Shown piece after piece: positions 17,415-27,865 of a DNA stretch of 64,000 nt; position 1 is the first letter of the stretch, and every line of letters starts with the position of its first letter. A model generated the notes under the pieces. The model did no database searches. It was not told the origin of the DNA and was given only the letters and a program-made list of their open reading frames with translations. The stretch lies in the NCBI RefSeq assembly GCF_018343665.1, contig NZ_JAGYPM010000002.1, positions 248,001 through 312,000 of the forward strand, read 5' to 3'. Source of the DNA: Cytobacillus citreus. Lineage in GTDB: Bacteria > Bacillota > Bacilli > Bacillales > Cytobacillaceae. A program made the translations under genes and the position numbers.

Positions 17415-18602
17415 ATGGGAAAAACCGTAATCATAGGGGGAGCAAGAACACCATTTGGGAAATTTGCAGGGGGGTTAAGCAGCTTTTCAGCATCAGATCT
17501 TGGCGGATTTGCTGTGAAAGAAGCTTTAAATCGTGCTGGGGTCAATCCTGAGGAAGTTGATGAGGTTATTTTAGGAACGGTTCTTCAAGGAGGGCAAGGT
17601 CAAATTCCATCTAGACAGGCTGCACGAAAAGCTGGTTTGCCATGGAATATAAAAACAGAAACTGTTAATAAAGTTTGTGCTTCTGGTATGCGCAGTGTAA
17701 CGCTTGCTGATCAAATCATCCGTCTTGGTGACGAAGAGGTGATTGTAGCTGGAGGCATGGAATCGATGAGCAATGCTCCATACTTCATGCCAAAAGTTCG
17801 CTGGGGATTGCGCATGGGAGATTCTGCTGTGAAAGATCTAATGACACATGATGGCTTAAGCTGCAGCTTTACTGGAGTTCATATGGGTACGTATGGAAAT
17901 GGGGTAGCGGAAGAATTCGAGATTAGCAGGGAAGAGCAAGATGCTTTTGCTTTTAGAAGCCATAAGCGTGCAATTGCTGCTATAGAGTCAGGGAAGTTTG
18001 CCGAGGAGATTGTACCTGTTGAGGTTCCGCAAAGAAAAGGAGAACCAGTCATCATTTCCGAGGATGAATCTCCACGAAGGGATACTTCCATTGAGAAACT
18101 AGCTAAACTTGGCTCAGCCTTTGGGCAGGGCGGTACGATAACAGCTGGGAATGCACCTGGAGTCAACGATGGAGCGGCGGCATTAGTTCTGATGAGTGAG
18201 GAAAGAGCAGCCCGAGAAGGAAGAAAACCAGAAGCCATTATTCTAGGTCATTCAGCTATTGCGGTTGAAGCAAAGGATTTTCCGAAAACACCTGGCCTTG
18301 TCATCAATGAGCTTCTAAGAAAGACTGGAAAAACAGTTGATGAGATTGACTTATTTGAAATTAACGAAGCGTTTGCAGCAGTCGCTTTAACAAGCGGAAA
18401 GATTGCAAATCTAGATGAAAATAAAGTGAATGTGAACGGTGGAGCTGTCGCACTAGGTCATCCGATTGGAGCGAGCGGCGCGAGAATCATATTGACACTG
18501 ATGTATGAATTAAAGCGATTAGGCGGAGGAATCGGAATAGCTGCTATTTGCAGCGGCGGCGGTCAAGGTGACGCCATTATGATTGAGGTACCGAAAAACT
18601 AA
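17415..18602 (+). CDS. Acetyl-CoA C-acetyltransferase (thiolase)
   Basis: The 395-residue thiolase II has the acyl-accepting Cys88 in VNKVCASGMRS, the NEAFAAV motif, the GGAVALGHPIGASGAR histidine and the proton-transfer cysteine in CSGGGQGDA. It condenses or cleaves acetoacetyl-CoA in the cytoplasm. The ATG has AGGAAGGAGC upstream. With the downstream hbd and acyl-CoA dehydrogenase genes it forms a C4/beta-oxidation set like the mmg genes. The name thlA or fadA would be equally possible; I leave the symbol blank. Confidence 0.93.
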   Translation: MGKTVIIGGARTPFGKFAGGLSSFSASDLGGFAVKEALNRAGVNPEEVDEVILGTVLQGGQGQIPSRQAARKAGLPWNIKTETVNKVCASGMRSVTLADQIIRLGDEEVIVAGGMESMSNAPYFMPKVRWGLRMGDSAVKDLMTHDGLSCSFTGVHMGTYGNGVAEEFEISREEQDAFAFRSHKRAIAAIESGKFAEEIVPVEVPQRKGEPVIISEDESPRRDTSIEKLAKLGSAFGQGGTITAGNAPGVNDGAAALVLMSEERAAREGRKPEAIILGHSAIAVEAKDFPKTPGLVINELLRKTGKTVDEIDLFEINEAFAAVALTSGKIANLDENKVNVNGGAVALGHPIGASGARIILTLMYELKRLGGGIGIAAICSGGGQGDAIMIEVPKN

Positions 18603-18625
18603 TTTGTCTTTTTGGGCGGTTTTGT

Positions 18626-18843
18626 GTTAAAGCTCAGTGTTGAAAGTGCTATTTTGTTGTTGATTGAAGCGGAAGGCGCGAGACTCCTCGAAAATGCTAA
18701 CGCATTACCTTCGTGCGGTGATTATTCTAGGAAGCTTATTCAATATCCTACGGGAGAAGCGAGTCAAAAGAAGACCCCGCAGGAGCGATAGCGACGAGGA
18801 GGCTTCCGCGTGCCTGCAGCGGAAATCATCAGGGAAGTTTAAC
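18626..18843. repeat. Family C repeat, copy C1
   Basis: A 218-bp repeat with ends GTTAAAGCTCAGTGTTG and GGAAGTTTAAC. It includes GACCCCGCAGGAGCGATAGC and GACGAGGAGGCTTCCG. It matches the copy at 45657 over its whole length. It lies between the thiolase and hbd genes, and an upstream in-frame opening of hbd is produced by it. This is a type of repeat I recall from many Bacillus genomes. Confidence 0.8.
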
Positions 18844-18876
18844 ATATCCTTTAACAAAAAGAATGGGGGAACAAAA

Positions 18877-19728
18877 ATGAACGTACAAAAAATCATGGTA
18901 ATCGGTGCAGGCCAAATGGGATCAGGTATTGCGCAAGTATGTGCACAAGCAGGATATAGTGTGCTATTAAATGACTTAAAACAAGAGTTCGTCGATCGCG
19001 GCCTTGGGATAATCAAGAAGAATCTATCCCGTCAAGTAGAAAAAGAGCGGATAACGGCTCAGCAAATGGAGGATGTATTAAGCAATCTTACTCCATCTAC
19101 AGATATTCAGGATGCCAAAAACGTCGATTTAATTATTGAAGCGGCTGTTGAAAATATGGAAATCAAAACAAAAATTTTTAGTCAGCTTGATCAAATTGCT
19201 CCAGAGCATGCCATCCTTGCGAGCAATACATCTTCCTTGCCGATCACAGAAATTGCTGCTGCGACAAAACGTCCTGAAAAAGTAATTGGCATGCATTTTA
19301 TGAACCCTGTGCCAGTGATGAAGCTTGTTGAAATTATCCGTGGGTTAGCCACAACGGATGAAGTCTATCAAACCATTGAAGATATAACAAATACACTGAA
19401 AAAAGTACCTGTTGAAGTGAATGATTTTCCGGGCTTTGTATCAAACCGAGTGCTAATGCCGATGATTAACGAAGCAATTTTTACCCTTTATGAAGGAGTT
19501 GCAACAAAGGAAGCAATTGATGAGGTTATGAAGCTTGGAATGAATCACCCGATGGGACCATTGACTTTAGCCGATTTCATCGGACTTGATACTTGCCTTT
19601 ATATTATGGAAACACTTCATGAAGGCTTCGGAGATGATAAATATCGCCCATGTCCGCTTTTAAGAAAATATGTAAAAGCAGGCTGGCTTGGAAAGAAAAC
19701 AGGCAGAGGCTTCTACGTTTACGAATAA
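18877..19728 (+). CDS. hbd: 3-hydroxybutyryl-CoA dehydrogenase
   Basis: The 283-residue enzyme oxidises 3-hydroxybutyryl-CoA with NAD(P). The Rossmann loop is VIGAGQMGSGIAQ (residues 8-20). The catalytic His lies in GMHFMNPVPVMKLVE, and the C-terminal dimer domain contains FVSNRVLMPMINEA. The frame extends 71 codons upstream through a family C repeat; the ATG chosen has GGGGGA 6 nt before it and gives the standard length. MmgB would be the B. subtilis counterpart. Confidence 0.93.
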   Translation: MNVQKIMVIGAGQMGSGIAQVCAQAGYSVLLNDLKQEFVDRGLGIIKKNLSRQVEKERITAQQMEDVLSNLTPSTDIQDAKNVDLIIEAAVENMEIKTKIFSQLDQIAPEHAILASNTSSLPITEIAAATKRPEKVIGMHFMNPVPVMKLVEIIRGLATTDEVYQTIEDITNTLKKVPVEVNDFPGFVSNRVLMPMINEAIFTLYEGVATKEAIDEVMKLGMNHPMGPLTLADFIGLDTCLYIMETLHEGFGDDKYRPCPLLRKYVKAGWLGKKTGRGFYVYE

Positions 19729-19804
19729 GACTAAAATAATGACAAATGACAATCTGCGCATCGCCGATTGCTCTAATTACGACCTCTAACCTCAAGGGTT
19801 ACAA

Positions 19805-20084
19805 ATTTATCGCAGATTAACGGGCAGTAAGACCTCCACTACAAGGTTGCGAGAGAATCAAAGAAACCTAAGTGGGAGATCAACTGCCCGTAAAGGCCCG
19901 TAAAATGAACACAGACTAAAAGCGCCACATCGTGTGGAAACGTCTGCGTGACCCACTTCCTGTGTGCCGCAACTAACCATCAGTGGGGGATGAACGCAGA
20001 CTAAAGACACGACGTCCTGTCGTAACGTCTGCACTAGCACATCCTGTGCTTCGGAAACCCCCATTGATGGAAGTTTCACTTTAT
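19805..20084 (+). mobile_element. Family B element, copy B0 (variant centre)
   Basis: It starts TTTATCGCAGATTAACGGGC and ends GGAAGTTTCACTTTAT, so TTTAT flanks both sides. The left hairpin (ACGGGCAGT / ACTGCCCGT) and the right hairpin (CATCAGTGGGGG / CCCCCATTGATG) are kept. The centre lacks the 72-nt module seen in B1 and B2 and instead carries a different hairpin-rich sequence. It occupies most of the 420-bp gap between hbd and the acyl-CoA dehydrogenase gene. Confidence 0.75.
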
Positions 20085-20148
20085 CGCAAGAGATTACGAA
20101 AAAAATTGAACACAATACAGCAGAGAGTTAGTAACGGAGGGATAGCAT

Positions 20149-21279
20149 ATGAACTTGAGATTCACAGAAGAACAGGAAATGATGAGAAAGATGGTGCGTG
20201 ATTTCGCACAGTCGGAAATTGCACCATTTGTTGAAAGAATGGAAAAGGGTGAGTTTCCTCGAGAAATTTTACGAAAAATGGGGGAGCTTGGCCTAATGGG
20301 AATTCCAATTCCTGAACAGTATGGCGGTTCAGAGATGGATTTTACCTCGTATATTATTGCGATCAATGAATTATCAAAAGTAAGTGCAACGGTTGGCGTT
20401 ATTCTTTCAGTTCATACTTCTGTTGGGACGAATCCAATTCTGTACTTCGGTACGGAAGAGCAAAAGCAAAAATATATCCCAAAGCTTGCCTCAGGAGAAT
20501 ACCTAGGTGCATTTTGTTTAACAGAGCCAAGTGCTGGATCAGATGCAGGCAGCCTGAAGTCAAAAGCGGTTAAAGACGGCGATCATTATATCATTAATGG
20601 CTCGAAAGTATTTATTACAAACGGTGGAGAAGCGGATGTTTATATTGTTTTCGCTTCAACAAATTCAGAGCTTGGAAGTAAAGGGGTTTCTGCTTTTATC
20701 GTCGAAAAAGGAACTCCTGGTCTTGTAATCGGCAAGGACGAGCATAAAATGGGCTTGCATGGTTCAAGAACATTGCAGCTTAGCTTTGAGGATATGCGTG
20801 TTCCGGTTGAGAATCTTCTTGGCGAAGAAGGGGAAGGCTTTAAAATTGCACTGGCTAATCTCGATATAGGTCGAATCGGCATCGGAGCTCAGGCTCTTGG
20901 AATTGCAGAGGCAGCACTTGAAGCAGCAACAGCGTATGCCAAGGAGCGTGTACAATTTGGCAAACCGATTGCTGTCCAGCAAGGTATCGGCTTTAAATTA
21001 GCAGATATGGCAACAGCTGTTGAAGCGTCAAAGCTATTAATCTATCGTGCGGCTAGTCTAAGGCAGAGAGGGATCAAGTGCGGCAAGGAAGCGTCTATGG
21101 CAAAGCTTTTTGCCTCCAGAACTGCAGTAGATGTGACAACAGATGCCATCCAAGTATTTGGCGGATACGGTTATACAGAGGATTACCCAGTTGAACGCTA
21201 TTTCCGTGATGCAAAAATCACTGAGATTTACGAAGGAACAAGTGAAATTCAACGTATTGTTATAAGTAAGCAGTTATAA
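20149..21279 (+). CDS. Acyl-CoA dehydrogenase (short/branched-chain type)
   Basis: The 376-residue FAD enzyme introduces the alpha-beta double bond into acyl-CoA and reduces ETF. Visible family features are [13 protein letters not shown], the FAD-binding KVFITNG region, [16 protein letters not shown] and the catalytic glutamate in [10 protein letters not shown]. It is a close paralogue of the next gene. Substrate cannot be fixed; its neighbours suggest butyryl-CoA or isobutyryl-CoA. The ATG has GGAGGG 7 nt upstream. Confidence 0.92.
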   Translation: MNLRFTEEQEMMRKMVRDFAQSEIAPFVERMEKGEFPREILRKMGELGLMGIPIPEQYGGSEMDFTSYIIAINELSKVSATVGVILSVHTSVGTNPILYFGTEEQKQKYIPKLASGEYLGAFCLTEPSAGSDAGSLKSKAVKDGDHYIINGSKVFITNGGEADVYIVFASTNSELGSKGVSAFIVEKGTPGLVIGKDEHKMGLHGSRTLQLSFEDMRVPVENLLGEEGEGFKIALANLDIGRIGIGAQALGIAEAALEAATAYAKERVQFGKPIAVQQGIGFKLADMATAVEASKLLIYRAASLRQRGIKCGKEASMAKLFASRTAVDVTTDAIQVFGGYGYTEDYPVERYFRDAKITEIYEGTSEIQRIVISKQL

Positions 21280-21370
21280 AGAGGATTTAGTCATTCTTTC
21301 AATGGAATTTTCAATATTTTAGATAAAATCAAAATAAACAGGCGAAAAAACAATAATGGGGGATAGGCAA

Positions 21371-22510
21371 ATGAACTTTCAATTAACTGAAGAGCATGAA
21401 ATGATTAGAAAAATGGTACGTGATTTTGCAAAAAACGAAGTGGCCCCGACTGCTGCAGAGCGTGATGAGGAAGAACGCTTTGACCGCGAAATTTTTGATA
21501 AAATGGCGGAGCTTGGCTTAACAGGTATTCCGTGGCCAGAAGAATACGGTGGAATCGGCAGTGATTATTTAGCCTATTGTATTGCAGTTGAAGAGCTTTC
21601 AAGAGTATGTGCTTCTACAGGCGTTACTCTTTCAGCCCATACATCTCTAGCTGGCTGGCCAATTTTCAAATTTGGCAGCGAGGAGCAAAAACAAAAATAT
21701 TTACGCCCTATGGCTCAAGGGGAGAAAATTGGCGGCTACGGATTAACTGAACCAGGAAGCGGATCGGATGCAGGTGGAATGAAAACGACTGCTCGTCTAG
21801 AAGACGATCATTATGTGCTTAACGGTTCAAAAATCTTCATAACAAACGGTGGAATCGCTGACATCTATGTGGTCTTTGCTCTTACTGACCCTGCAGAAAA
21901 ACAAAAAGGAACAACAGCATTCATCGTTGAGGCTGGATTCGATGGCTTCTCAGTTGGCAAGAAGGAGAAAAAGCTTGGAATTCGTTCTTCACCAACAACA
22001 GAAATTATTTTTGATAATTGTAAAGTTCCAGTAGAAAATGTATTAGGTCAAGTAGGAGAAGGCTTCAAAATTGCTATGATGACACTTGATGGCGGTCGAA
22101 ACGGGATTGCCGCTCAGGCTGTAGGAATCGCACAGGGAGCTCTGGATGCTTCTGTTGAATATGCGAAGGAGCGCGTTCAGTTCGGCAAACCAATCGCTGC
22201 TCAGCAAGGAATTGGCTTTAAGCTTGCAGACATGGCAACAAGCATTGAGGCTGCTAGATTATTAACCTATCAAGCTGCATGGTTAGAATCCGAAGGGCTC
22301 CCATATGGAAAAGAGTCGGCAATGTCTAAATTATTTGCTGGAGATACAGCCATGAAGGTAACGACAGATGCTGTCCAAATTTTTGGCGGCTATGGCTATA
22401 CGAAAGATTATCCTGTTGAACGCTTCATGCGTGATGCAAAAATCACACAGATTTATGAAGGAACACAAGAAATACAGAGACTCGTTATTTCTCGTATGAT
22501 AACAAAATAG
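21371..22510 (+). CDS. acdA: Acyl-CoA dehydrogenase AcdA
   Basis: A 379-residue acyl-CoA dehydrogenase with [37 protein letters not shown] and the catalytic glutamate in [11 protein letters not shown]. subtilis has acdA of the same length at this place between fadF and rpoE. The frame opens five codons earlier, but GGGGGATAGG lies between the two ATGs and serves the second, which I take as the start. It is probably cotranscribed with the preceding paralogue. Confidence 0.9.
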   Translation: MNFQLTEEHEMIRKMVRDFAKNEVAPTAAERDEEERFDREIFDKMAELGLTGIPWPEEYGGIGSDYLAYCIAVEELSRVCASTGVTLSAHTSLAGWPIFKFGSEEQKQKYLRPMAQGEKIGGYGLTEPGSGSDAGGMKTTARLEDDHYVLNGSKIFITNGGIADIYVVFALTDPAEKQKGTTAFIVEAGFDGFSVGKKEKKLGIRSSPTTEIIFDNCKVPVENVLGQVGEGFKIAMMTLDGGRNGIAAQAVGIAQGALDASVEYAKERVQFGKPIAAQQGIGFKLADMATSIEAARLLTYQAAWLESEGLPYGKESAMSKLFAGDTAMKVTTDAVQIFGGYGYTKDYPVERFMRDAKITQIYEGTQEIQRLVISRMITK

Positions 22511-22597
22511 GAGAATCTGTTTGCTTTTTATGAATGGACTGCTTTGGCGTTTTTTCGACTTAAACAAAGGAAAACAGCCAAAAGCGGTCCGAAAGCA

Positions 22598-22703
22598 AGC
22601 GAAATAGACCATAGAACCAAAGAAATCGTTGAAGAGTGGTCACAAAGAAGCCAAATTAGACCACAAACCAAAGAAGCCAATAAAAAGTGGTCTCAATAAG
22701 GCT
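22598..22703. repeat. Degenerate repeats with GACC / AAAGAAGCC blocks
   Basis: Several copies of blocks such as GACCA, ACCAAAGAAGCC and AGTGGTC are spaced irregularly between acdA and the TetR gene. They are less regular than the 21-bp arrays elsewhere in the window, so membership of the same class is uncertain. Confidence 0.4.
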
Positions 22704-22748
22704 AATTGTTATTGAAGGCGCCAGCGCTTTCCAAAAAGGTGGTGTGAA

Positions 22749-23393
22749 ATGAAAAAACGTGAAGTTCAAGCGTCAGTTAAAGACGAACGCCTTGTGAAAA
22801 AAAGACGTGACCAGATGATTAAGGGTGCGGTAACCCTTTTTATCCAAAAAGGATTTCATCGTACAACTACGAGAGAAATTGCAAAGGCAGCTGGTTTTAG
22901 TATCGGAACATTATACGAATACATCCGGACGAAGGAGGATGTATTATACCTTGTTTGTGACAGCATTTATGACCAGGTTAGCGAGCGGCTTCAAAAGGAT
23001 CTCGATACAAATCGGGGAACAATTGGAAGCTTAAGAATGGGGATTGCTGATTATTTTCGAGTTGTTGATGAAATGCAGGATGAGGTTCTCGTCATGTATC
23101 AGGAAGTAAAATCATTATCAAAAGACGCTCTCCCCTATGTTCTGAAAAAGGAAATAGAAATGGTGGAGATGTTTGAACAAATTATTACCGGGTGCGTAGA
23201 GAATAAGGAGCTAGATTTGTCAGAATCTCAGATTAAGATGATTGCTCATAATATTTTTGTTCAGGGACAAATGTGGGCTTTCCGCCGCTGGTCACTGAAA
23301 AAGTTGTACTCTATCGAGGATTATATAAACCTGCAAACGGAATTACTTTTCCAGGGGATAAAAAGCCCTGTAAATAATGAAAGCACCATTTAA
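22749..23393 (+). CDS. TetR/AcrR family regulator
   Basis: The 214-residue protein has an N-terminal helix-turn-helix (about residues 20-65: TTREIAKAAGFSIGTLYEYI) and an all-helical ligand domain with no family-specific name visible. It lies between acdA and icmF, so it may sense acyl-CoA and bind the near-palindromic operators before fadF and the thiolase gene. That link is inferred. It is longer than B. subtilis FadR (194) and could be a paralogue. The ATG follows AAAGGTGGTG. Confidence 0.85.
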   Translation: MKKREVQASVKDERLVKKRRDQMIKGAVTLFIQKGFHRTTTREIAKAAGFSIGTLYEYIRTKEDVLYLVCDSIYDQVSERLQKDLDTNRGTIGSLRMGIADYFRVVDEMQDEVLVMYQEVKSLSKDALPYVLKKEIEMVEMFEQIITGCVENKELDLSESQIKMIAHNIFVQGQMWAFRRWSLKKLYSIEDYINLQTELLFQGIKSPVNNESTI

Positions 23394-23441
23394 TTTTTCT
23401 GAATTTTTATAACTATCTATCTTAGAAATACAAAATGCACG

Positions 23442-23510
23442 TACCGCTAGACAAGGAAAGCTTCGTCAGTAATACATCGCACGACAATAAAGTGAGAGGG
23501 CGTAGCGGTA
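23442..23510. repeat. Divergent copy of the 72-nt structured module
   Basis: It keeps the 5' half of the module (ACAAGGAAAGCTTCGTCAG, then ATACATCGCACGAC). The outer helix here is TACCGCTA / TAGCGGTA, a perfect 8-bp inverted repeat unlike the GCCAC/GTGGC helix of other copies. It lies just before icmF. Confidence 0.55.
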
Positions 23511-23564
23511 TTAGACCGCGTTCATAATGATGGAACCCTACGCCTTTCGTTTAGGAGGAAAATA

Positions 23565-26500
23565 ATGAGTAATCTAGAAGTATATAAGCCAAAGAATCAT
23601 ATCCGATTTGTAACTGCTTCAAGTCTATTTGATGGTCATGATGCTTCTATTAACATTATGAGAAGGATTATTCAAGCAAGTGGAGCAGAAGTCATCCATC
23701 TTGGGCATAACCGTTCGGTAGAAGAAGTGGTGAATGCGGCGATTCAAGAGGATGTTCAAGGAATTGCTATTTCTTCCTATCAAGGGGGACATGTTGAATA
23801 TTTCAAGTATATGTATGACCTGTTAAAAGAAAGAGAAGCTTCACATATTCGTATTTATGGCGGTGGAGGCGGGGTCATCATCCCAAAAGAAATAAAAGAG
23901 CTGCATGACTACGGAATCGCAAGAATCTTTTCTCCTGAGGATGGTCGCCAGCATGGCCTTCAAGGCATGATTGATATGATGATTAAAGAATGTGATTTCC
24001 CGACGTATACACTAGAAGCAACGGAGCAAATTGAAAAGCTTCAAGAAGGGAATATCAATTCAATTGCAAAGTTAATTACTCTAGCTGAACACCATGTCAA
24101 TATTGATAAAGAATCAGCAGCAGCCCTAGACTCTGTATTGGAACAAGTGAAAACATTAGAAAAATCTGTGCCGGTTCTAGGAATTACAGGGACAGGCGGA
24201 GCTGGAAAAAGCTCTTTAACGGATGAACTAATCCGCCGTTTTATCAATGAAATTCCTGATAAGAAAGTAGCGATTTTATCAGTAGATCCGACAAAGCAAA
24301 AAACAGGCGGGGCTCTTCTCGGAGACCGTATCCGTATGAATGCCATTTTCAATCTTCGTGTTTATATGCGAAGCCTAGCAACAAGGAGGTCGAAAACTGA
24401 ATTATCACTTGCTATTAAAGATGCTATTTCAGTGGTAAAAGCGGCAGGCTTCGATCTGATCGTTGTAGAGACGAGTGGAATAGGCCAAGGAGATGCTGAA
24501 ATAACTGAAATATGCGACGCTTCTATGTATGTGATGACAAGTGAATTCGGAGCTCCTTCTCAGCTTGAGAAAATTGACATGATCGATTATGCCGATTTAA
24601 TTGTTATCAATAAGTTTGAGCGTAAAGGCTCAGAGGATGCCAAACGCCAAGTACAGAAGCAGTTTCAAAGAAGCCACATGCAATTTGAAAAGGAATTGGA
24701 TGAAATGCCTGTTTACGGCACGATCGCGAGCCAGTTCAATGATCCGGGAACAAATGCTGTCTTTGCTGCTATCATTGAAAAATTAAATGAAAAAGCAGGT
24801 ACAGCATGGCAAACTAGTTTTTCCAAACACGCTCTTGTTGAAAAGCAAAATGTCATTATTCCGAATGAGCAGCGCTATTATTTACGGGAAGTATCCGAAG
24901 CGGTGCGTAACTATCACAAGAAGGCAGAAGAACAGGCTAATCTTGCCCGTAAACTATTCCAGCTAGAAGGGGCTATTCTTGCAGTGAAGGAGCAAGAGGC
25001 AAATGAGGAAGTGATTGCTTCCCTTGAAGCAATCAAATCTAATGTTATGTCCCAGCTCACAACAGAAACGAAGAAAATCCTTGAAGGCTGGGAATCATTA
25101 AAGGAAAAATATACAGGCGACCAATTTGTTACAAGAATTCGTGATAAAGAAATCGTCACAGTATTAAAAACAAAAAGCCTATCTGGATTAAGTATTCCAA
25201 AGGTTGCTCTGCCAAAATATAAAGACTATGGTGAAATTATCCGATGGGTCTACAGAGAAAATGTACCAGGGTCCTTCCCGTATACAGCAGGTGTATTTCC
25301 ATTCAAGCGTGAAGGGGAAGATCCGAAAAGACAGTTTGCTGGGGAAGGTACACCGGAAAGAACGAATCGCCGTTTTCATTATTTATCAAAGGATGATTCA
25401 GCAAAGCGTCTAAGCACAGCCTTTGATTCCGTTACTCTTTACGGAGAAGATCCTGATTACCGTCCTGACATTTATGGAAAGGTTGGAGAAAGCGGAGTTA
25501 GCATTTGTACATTAGATGATATGAAAAAGCTATACGAAGGCTTTGATTTATGTCATCCATCTACATCCGTATCGATGACAATCAATGGTCCAGCACCAAT
25601 TATTTTAGCGATGTTTATGAATACAGCTATTGAACAGCAAATCGAGAAGAAGGAACAAGAACTTGGCCGCGTATTAACAGAAGCAGAATTTACTGAAGTT
25701 AGAGCTCTAACATTACAAACAGTAAGAGGAACGGTTCAGGCTGATATATTAAAAGAAGATCAAGGCCAAAATACATGTATTTTCTCGACAGAATTTGCGC
25801 TTCGCATGATGGGTGATATTCAGCAATATTTTATTGACCAAAAAGTACGCAACTACTATTCGGTTTCCATTTCCGGCTATCATATTGCGGAAGCTGGGGC
25901 AAATCCGATTTCGCAGTTAGCCTTTACACTTGCGAATGGCTTTACGTATGTTGAGTACTATTTGAGCCGAGGAATGGATATCAATGATTTTGCACCGAAT
26001 CTTTCGTTCTTCTTCTCTAATGGACTGGATCCGGAATATACGGTACTTGGCCGCGTGGCCCGGCGTATCTGGGCGACAGTTATGAGGGATAAGTATAGGG
26101 CAAATGAACGAAGTCAGAAGCTTAAGTATCATATTCAAACATCCGGACGATCACTTCATGCTCAGGAAATTGATTTCAATGATATCCGTACGACTTTGCA
26201 AGCGTTAATGGCGCTGCATGATAACTGTAATTCTCTTCATACAAACGCTTATGATGAAGCTATTACAACACCGACGGAGGAATCTGTTCGCCGCGCAATG
26301 GCGATCCAAATGATCATTACGAAAGAGCACGGCTTAACAAAGAATGAAAACCCGCTGCAAGGTGCATTTATTATTGATGAGTTAACAGACCTTGTGGAAG
26401 AACAGGTTCTGCAAGAATTTGATCGGATTAATGACCGTGGAGGAGTTCTTGGAGCAATGGAAACGCAATACCAGCGCGGAAAAATCCAAGATGAATCCAT

Positions 26501-26831
26501 GTATTATGAAATGAAAAAGCATACAGGTGAGCTTCCAATAATCGGTGTGAACACCTATTTAAATCCGAACCCGCCTTCTGAAGAAGAAATGAATAATATG
26601 GAACTGGCAAGAGCAACGCAAGAAGAAAAAGAAACACAAATCCAAAACCTGCGCAGCTTCCAGGAACGCAATAATGACAAAACAGAAGAAGCTCTTAAGC
26701 GCTTAAAGGAAACAGCTGTAACAGGCGGAAATATTTTTGCTGAATTGATGGAAACCGTCAAAATGGCAAGCCTAGGCCAAATCACGCGCGCGCTTTATGA
26801 AGTAGGCGGACAATATAGAAGAAACATGTAA
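23565..26831 (+). CDS. icmF: Fused isobutyryl-CoA mutase IcmF
   Basis: The 1088-residue protein has three parts. A B12-binding domain (about 1-140) carries the lower-ligand His25 in FDGHDAS. A G-protein chaperone domain (about 170-420) has the P-loop GTGGAGKS (209-216). The acyl-CoA mutase barrel occupies about 530-1088. It interconverts isobutyryl-CoA and butyryl-CoA with adenosylcobalamin. Phe580 and Gln735 stand where methylmalonyl-CoA mutase has Tyr and Arg, which supports the isobutyryl assignment. The ATG has AGGAGG upstream. Its neighbours are acyl-CoA genes, and a terminator follows. Confidence 0.95.
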   Translation: MSNLEVYKPKNHIRFVTASSLFDGHDASINIMRRIIQASGAEVIHLGHNRSVEEVVNAAIQEDVQGIAISSYQGGHVEYFKYMYDLLKEREASHIRIYGGGGGVIIPKEIKELHDYGIARIFSPEDGRQHGLQGMIDMMIKECDFPTYTLEATEQIEKLQEGNINSIAKLITLAEHHVNIDKESAAALDSVLEQVKTLEKSVPVLGITGTGGAGKSSLTDELIRRFINEIPDKKVAILSVDPTKQKTGGALLGDRIRMNAIFNLRVYMRSLATRRSKTELSLAIKDAISVVKAAGFDLIVVETSGIGQGDAEITEICDASMYVMTSEFGAPSQLEKIDMIDYADLIVINKFERKGSEDAKRQVQKQFQRSHMQFEKELDEMPVYGTIASQFNDPGTNAVFAAIIEKLNEKAGTAWQTSFSKHALVEKQNVIIPNEQRYYLREVSEAVRNYHKKAEEQANLARKLFQLEGAILAVKEQEANEEVIASLEAIKSNVMSQLTTETKKILEGWESLKEKYTGDQFVTRIRDKEIVTVLKTKSLSGLSIPKVALPKYKDYGEIIRWVYRENVPGSFPYTAGVFPFKREGEDPKRQFAGEGTPERTNRRFHYLSKDDSAKRLSTAFDSVTLYGEDPDYRPDIYGKVGESGVSICTLDDMKKLYEGFDLCHPSTSVSMTINGPAPIILAMFMNTAIEQQIEKKEQELGRVLTEAEFTEVRALTLQTVRGTVQADILKEDQGQNTCIFSTEFALRMMGDIQQYFIDQKVRNYYSVSISGYHIAEAGANPISQLAFTLANGFTYVEYYLSRGMDINDFAPNLSFFFSNGLDPEYTVLGRVARRIWATVMRDKYRANERSQKLKYHIQTSGRSLHAQEIDFNDIRTTLQALMALHDNCNSLHTNAYDEAITTPTEESVRRAMAIQMIITKEHGLTKNENPLQGAFIIDELTDLVEEQVLQEFDRINDRGGVLGAMETQYQRGKIQDESMYYEMKKHTGELPIIGVNTYLNPNPPSEEEMNNMELARATQEEKETQIQNLRSFQERNNDKTEEALKRLKETAVTGGNIFAELMETVKMASLGQITRALYEVGGQYRRNM

Positions 26832-26851
26832 CTACGAGAGGTTGGAAAAAG

Positions 26852-26882
26852 AGAAATCGGTGACCGAGCCGATTTCTTTTTA
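26852..26882 (+). terminator. Intrinsic terminator after icmF
   Basis: AGAAATCGG pairs with CCGATTTCT around a short loop and is followed by Ts. It belongs to the recurring AAATCGG/CCGATTT hairpin group. Confidence 0.85.
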
Positions 26883-26890
26883 GTTAATAG

Positions 26891-27011
26891 GAAACTTTAA
26901 GTTTATTAACGTACTGAAGTAAAGTGTGTGTTCAATTAAATATTTGTTAATAAGATCGCATAAACTAAGGCGTTCGCCAGAAAGGACTTGGCGAACGCCA
27001 AGTTTTTCTAA
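26891..27011 (+). repeat. Family D repeat, copy D1, with its own terminator
   Basis: It begins GAAACTTTAAGTTTATTAAC and ends with the hairpin CTTGGCG-AAC-GCCAAG plus TTTTTC. Similar copies are at 40391, 45909 and 50806. The terminal hairpin should act as an intrinsic terminator. Confidence 0.7.
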
Positions 27012-27120
27012 CGCCCTTTACTGAACGTTCACAATCTTTGCTAATTCCTATATAATCAAATTAATAGAGAGAGCTGGAGAATCGTTTCTTCTTGGATATT
27101 AAGTTGCAGGATGTGGAAAA

Positions 27121-27309
27121 GTGAAACGGATATTTATGTTTGCAGCCATAATGGGGATTGTTATTGGAACGTACTTTCTTTATCAAAAACAGCTTGGTGC
27201 AATTGCATTTTTTTTATTATCTATTTATTTCTTTTCTCTAGCTTATAGCCAGCTCTCAAAAAAAACACATGATGGTGATGAAGAAAAAGAGAATGGACGT
27301 AAGATATAG
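27121..27309 (+). CDS. Small membrane protein of unknown function
   Basis: A 62-residue protein with two hydrophobic segments (about 4-20 and 26-44) separated by YQKQLG, and a charged, lysine/glutamate-rich tail. It starts at GTG with AGGATGTGG upstream. I do not recognise a family. It stands alone between two repeats after icmF, so its expression is uncertain. Confidence 0.5.
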   Translation: MKRIFMFAAIMGIVIGTYFLYQKQLGAIAFFLLSIYFFSLAYSQLSKKTHDGDEEKENGRKI

Positions 27310-27409
27310 CTAGCATAAACCCTAAAATTTTGTTTATAATGAAGAATATGCATTCTTAAGGGTGTATAAAAGCATAGAAATCAATATGGTTAAAACGATT
27401 AACAGCTCA

Positions 27410-27741
27410 TTTATCGCAGATTAACGGGCAGTAAGACCCCCACTTCAAGGTTGGGAGAGAATTAAAGAAACCTAAGTGGGGGATCAACTGCCCGTAAAGG
27501 CCCGACGACGGACACGATGTCCTAGTCAGGCGAAAGCCACAGGACAAGGAGTACTTCATCCGCATTTCATCGCACGACCGAAAGCAGAGCTTTTGGGAGG
27601 ACGTGGCGTTTTGAGCGTGATTGGTTCAACTAACCATCAGTGGGGGATGAACGCAGACTAAAGACACGACGTCCTGTCGTATCGTCTGCACTAGCACATC
27701 CTGTGCGTCGGAAAACCCCCACTGATGAAGTTTCACTTTAT
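27410..27741 (+). mobile_element. Family B element, copy B1 (full length)
   Basis: A 332-bp element flanked by TTTAT on both sides. The left hairpin nests ACGGGCAGT/ACTGCCCGT (27424/27487) outside CCCCCACTT/AAGTGGGGG (27437/27474). The right hairpin is CATCAGTGGGGG/CCCCCACTGATG (27635/27716). Between them is the 72-nt module (27536-27607). It has no terminal inverted repeats and no transposase. It is nearly identical to the copy at 30537. A 61-codon ORF inside is considered chance. Confidence 0.8.
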
Positions 27742-27865
27742 AAAATAGGATAGGTGAGAGGGTTATGTATTTGGATTCATGATTGTTGTAAGAGAATCCG
27801 GCTCAGTTTTAAATGGTTATTTTCGCTTGCAAGGAAGCGTTACATAGGGAAAGGACGTGCTAATA

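Noticed and set aside
27022..27031. Palindrome TGAACGTTCA after D1, considered as another FadR-type site
   Set aside because: It is 5-0-5, not the 6-2-6 form seen at fadF and the thiolase gene. It is short enough to be chance.
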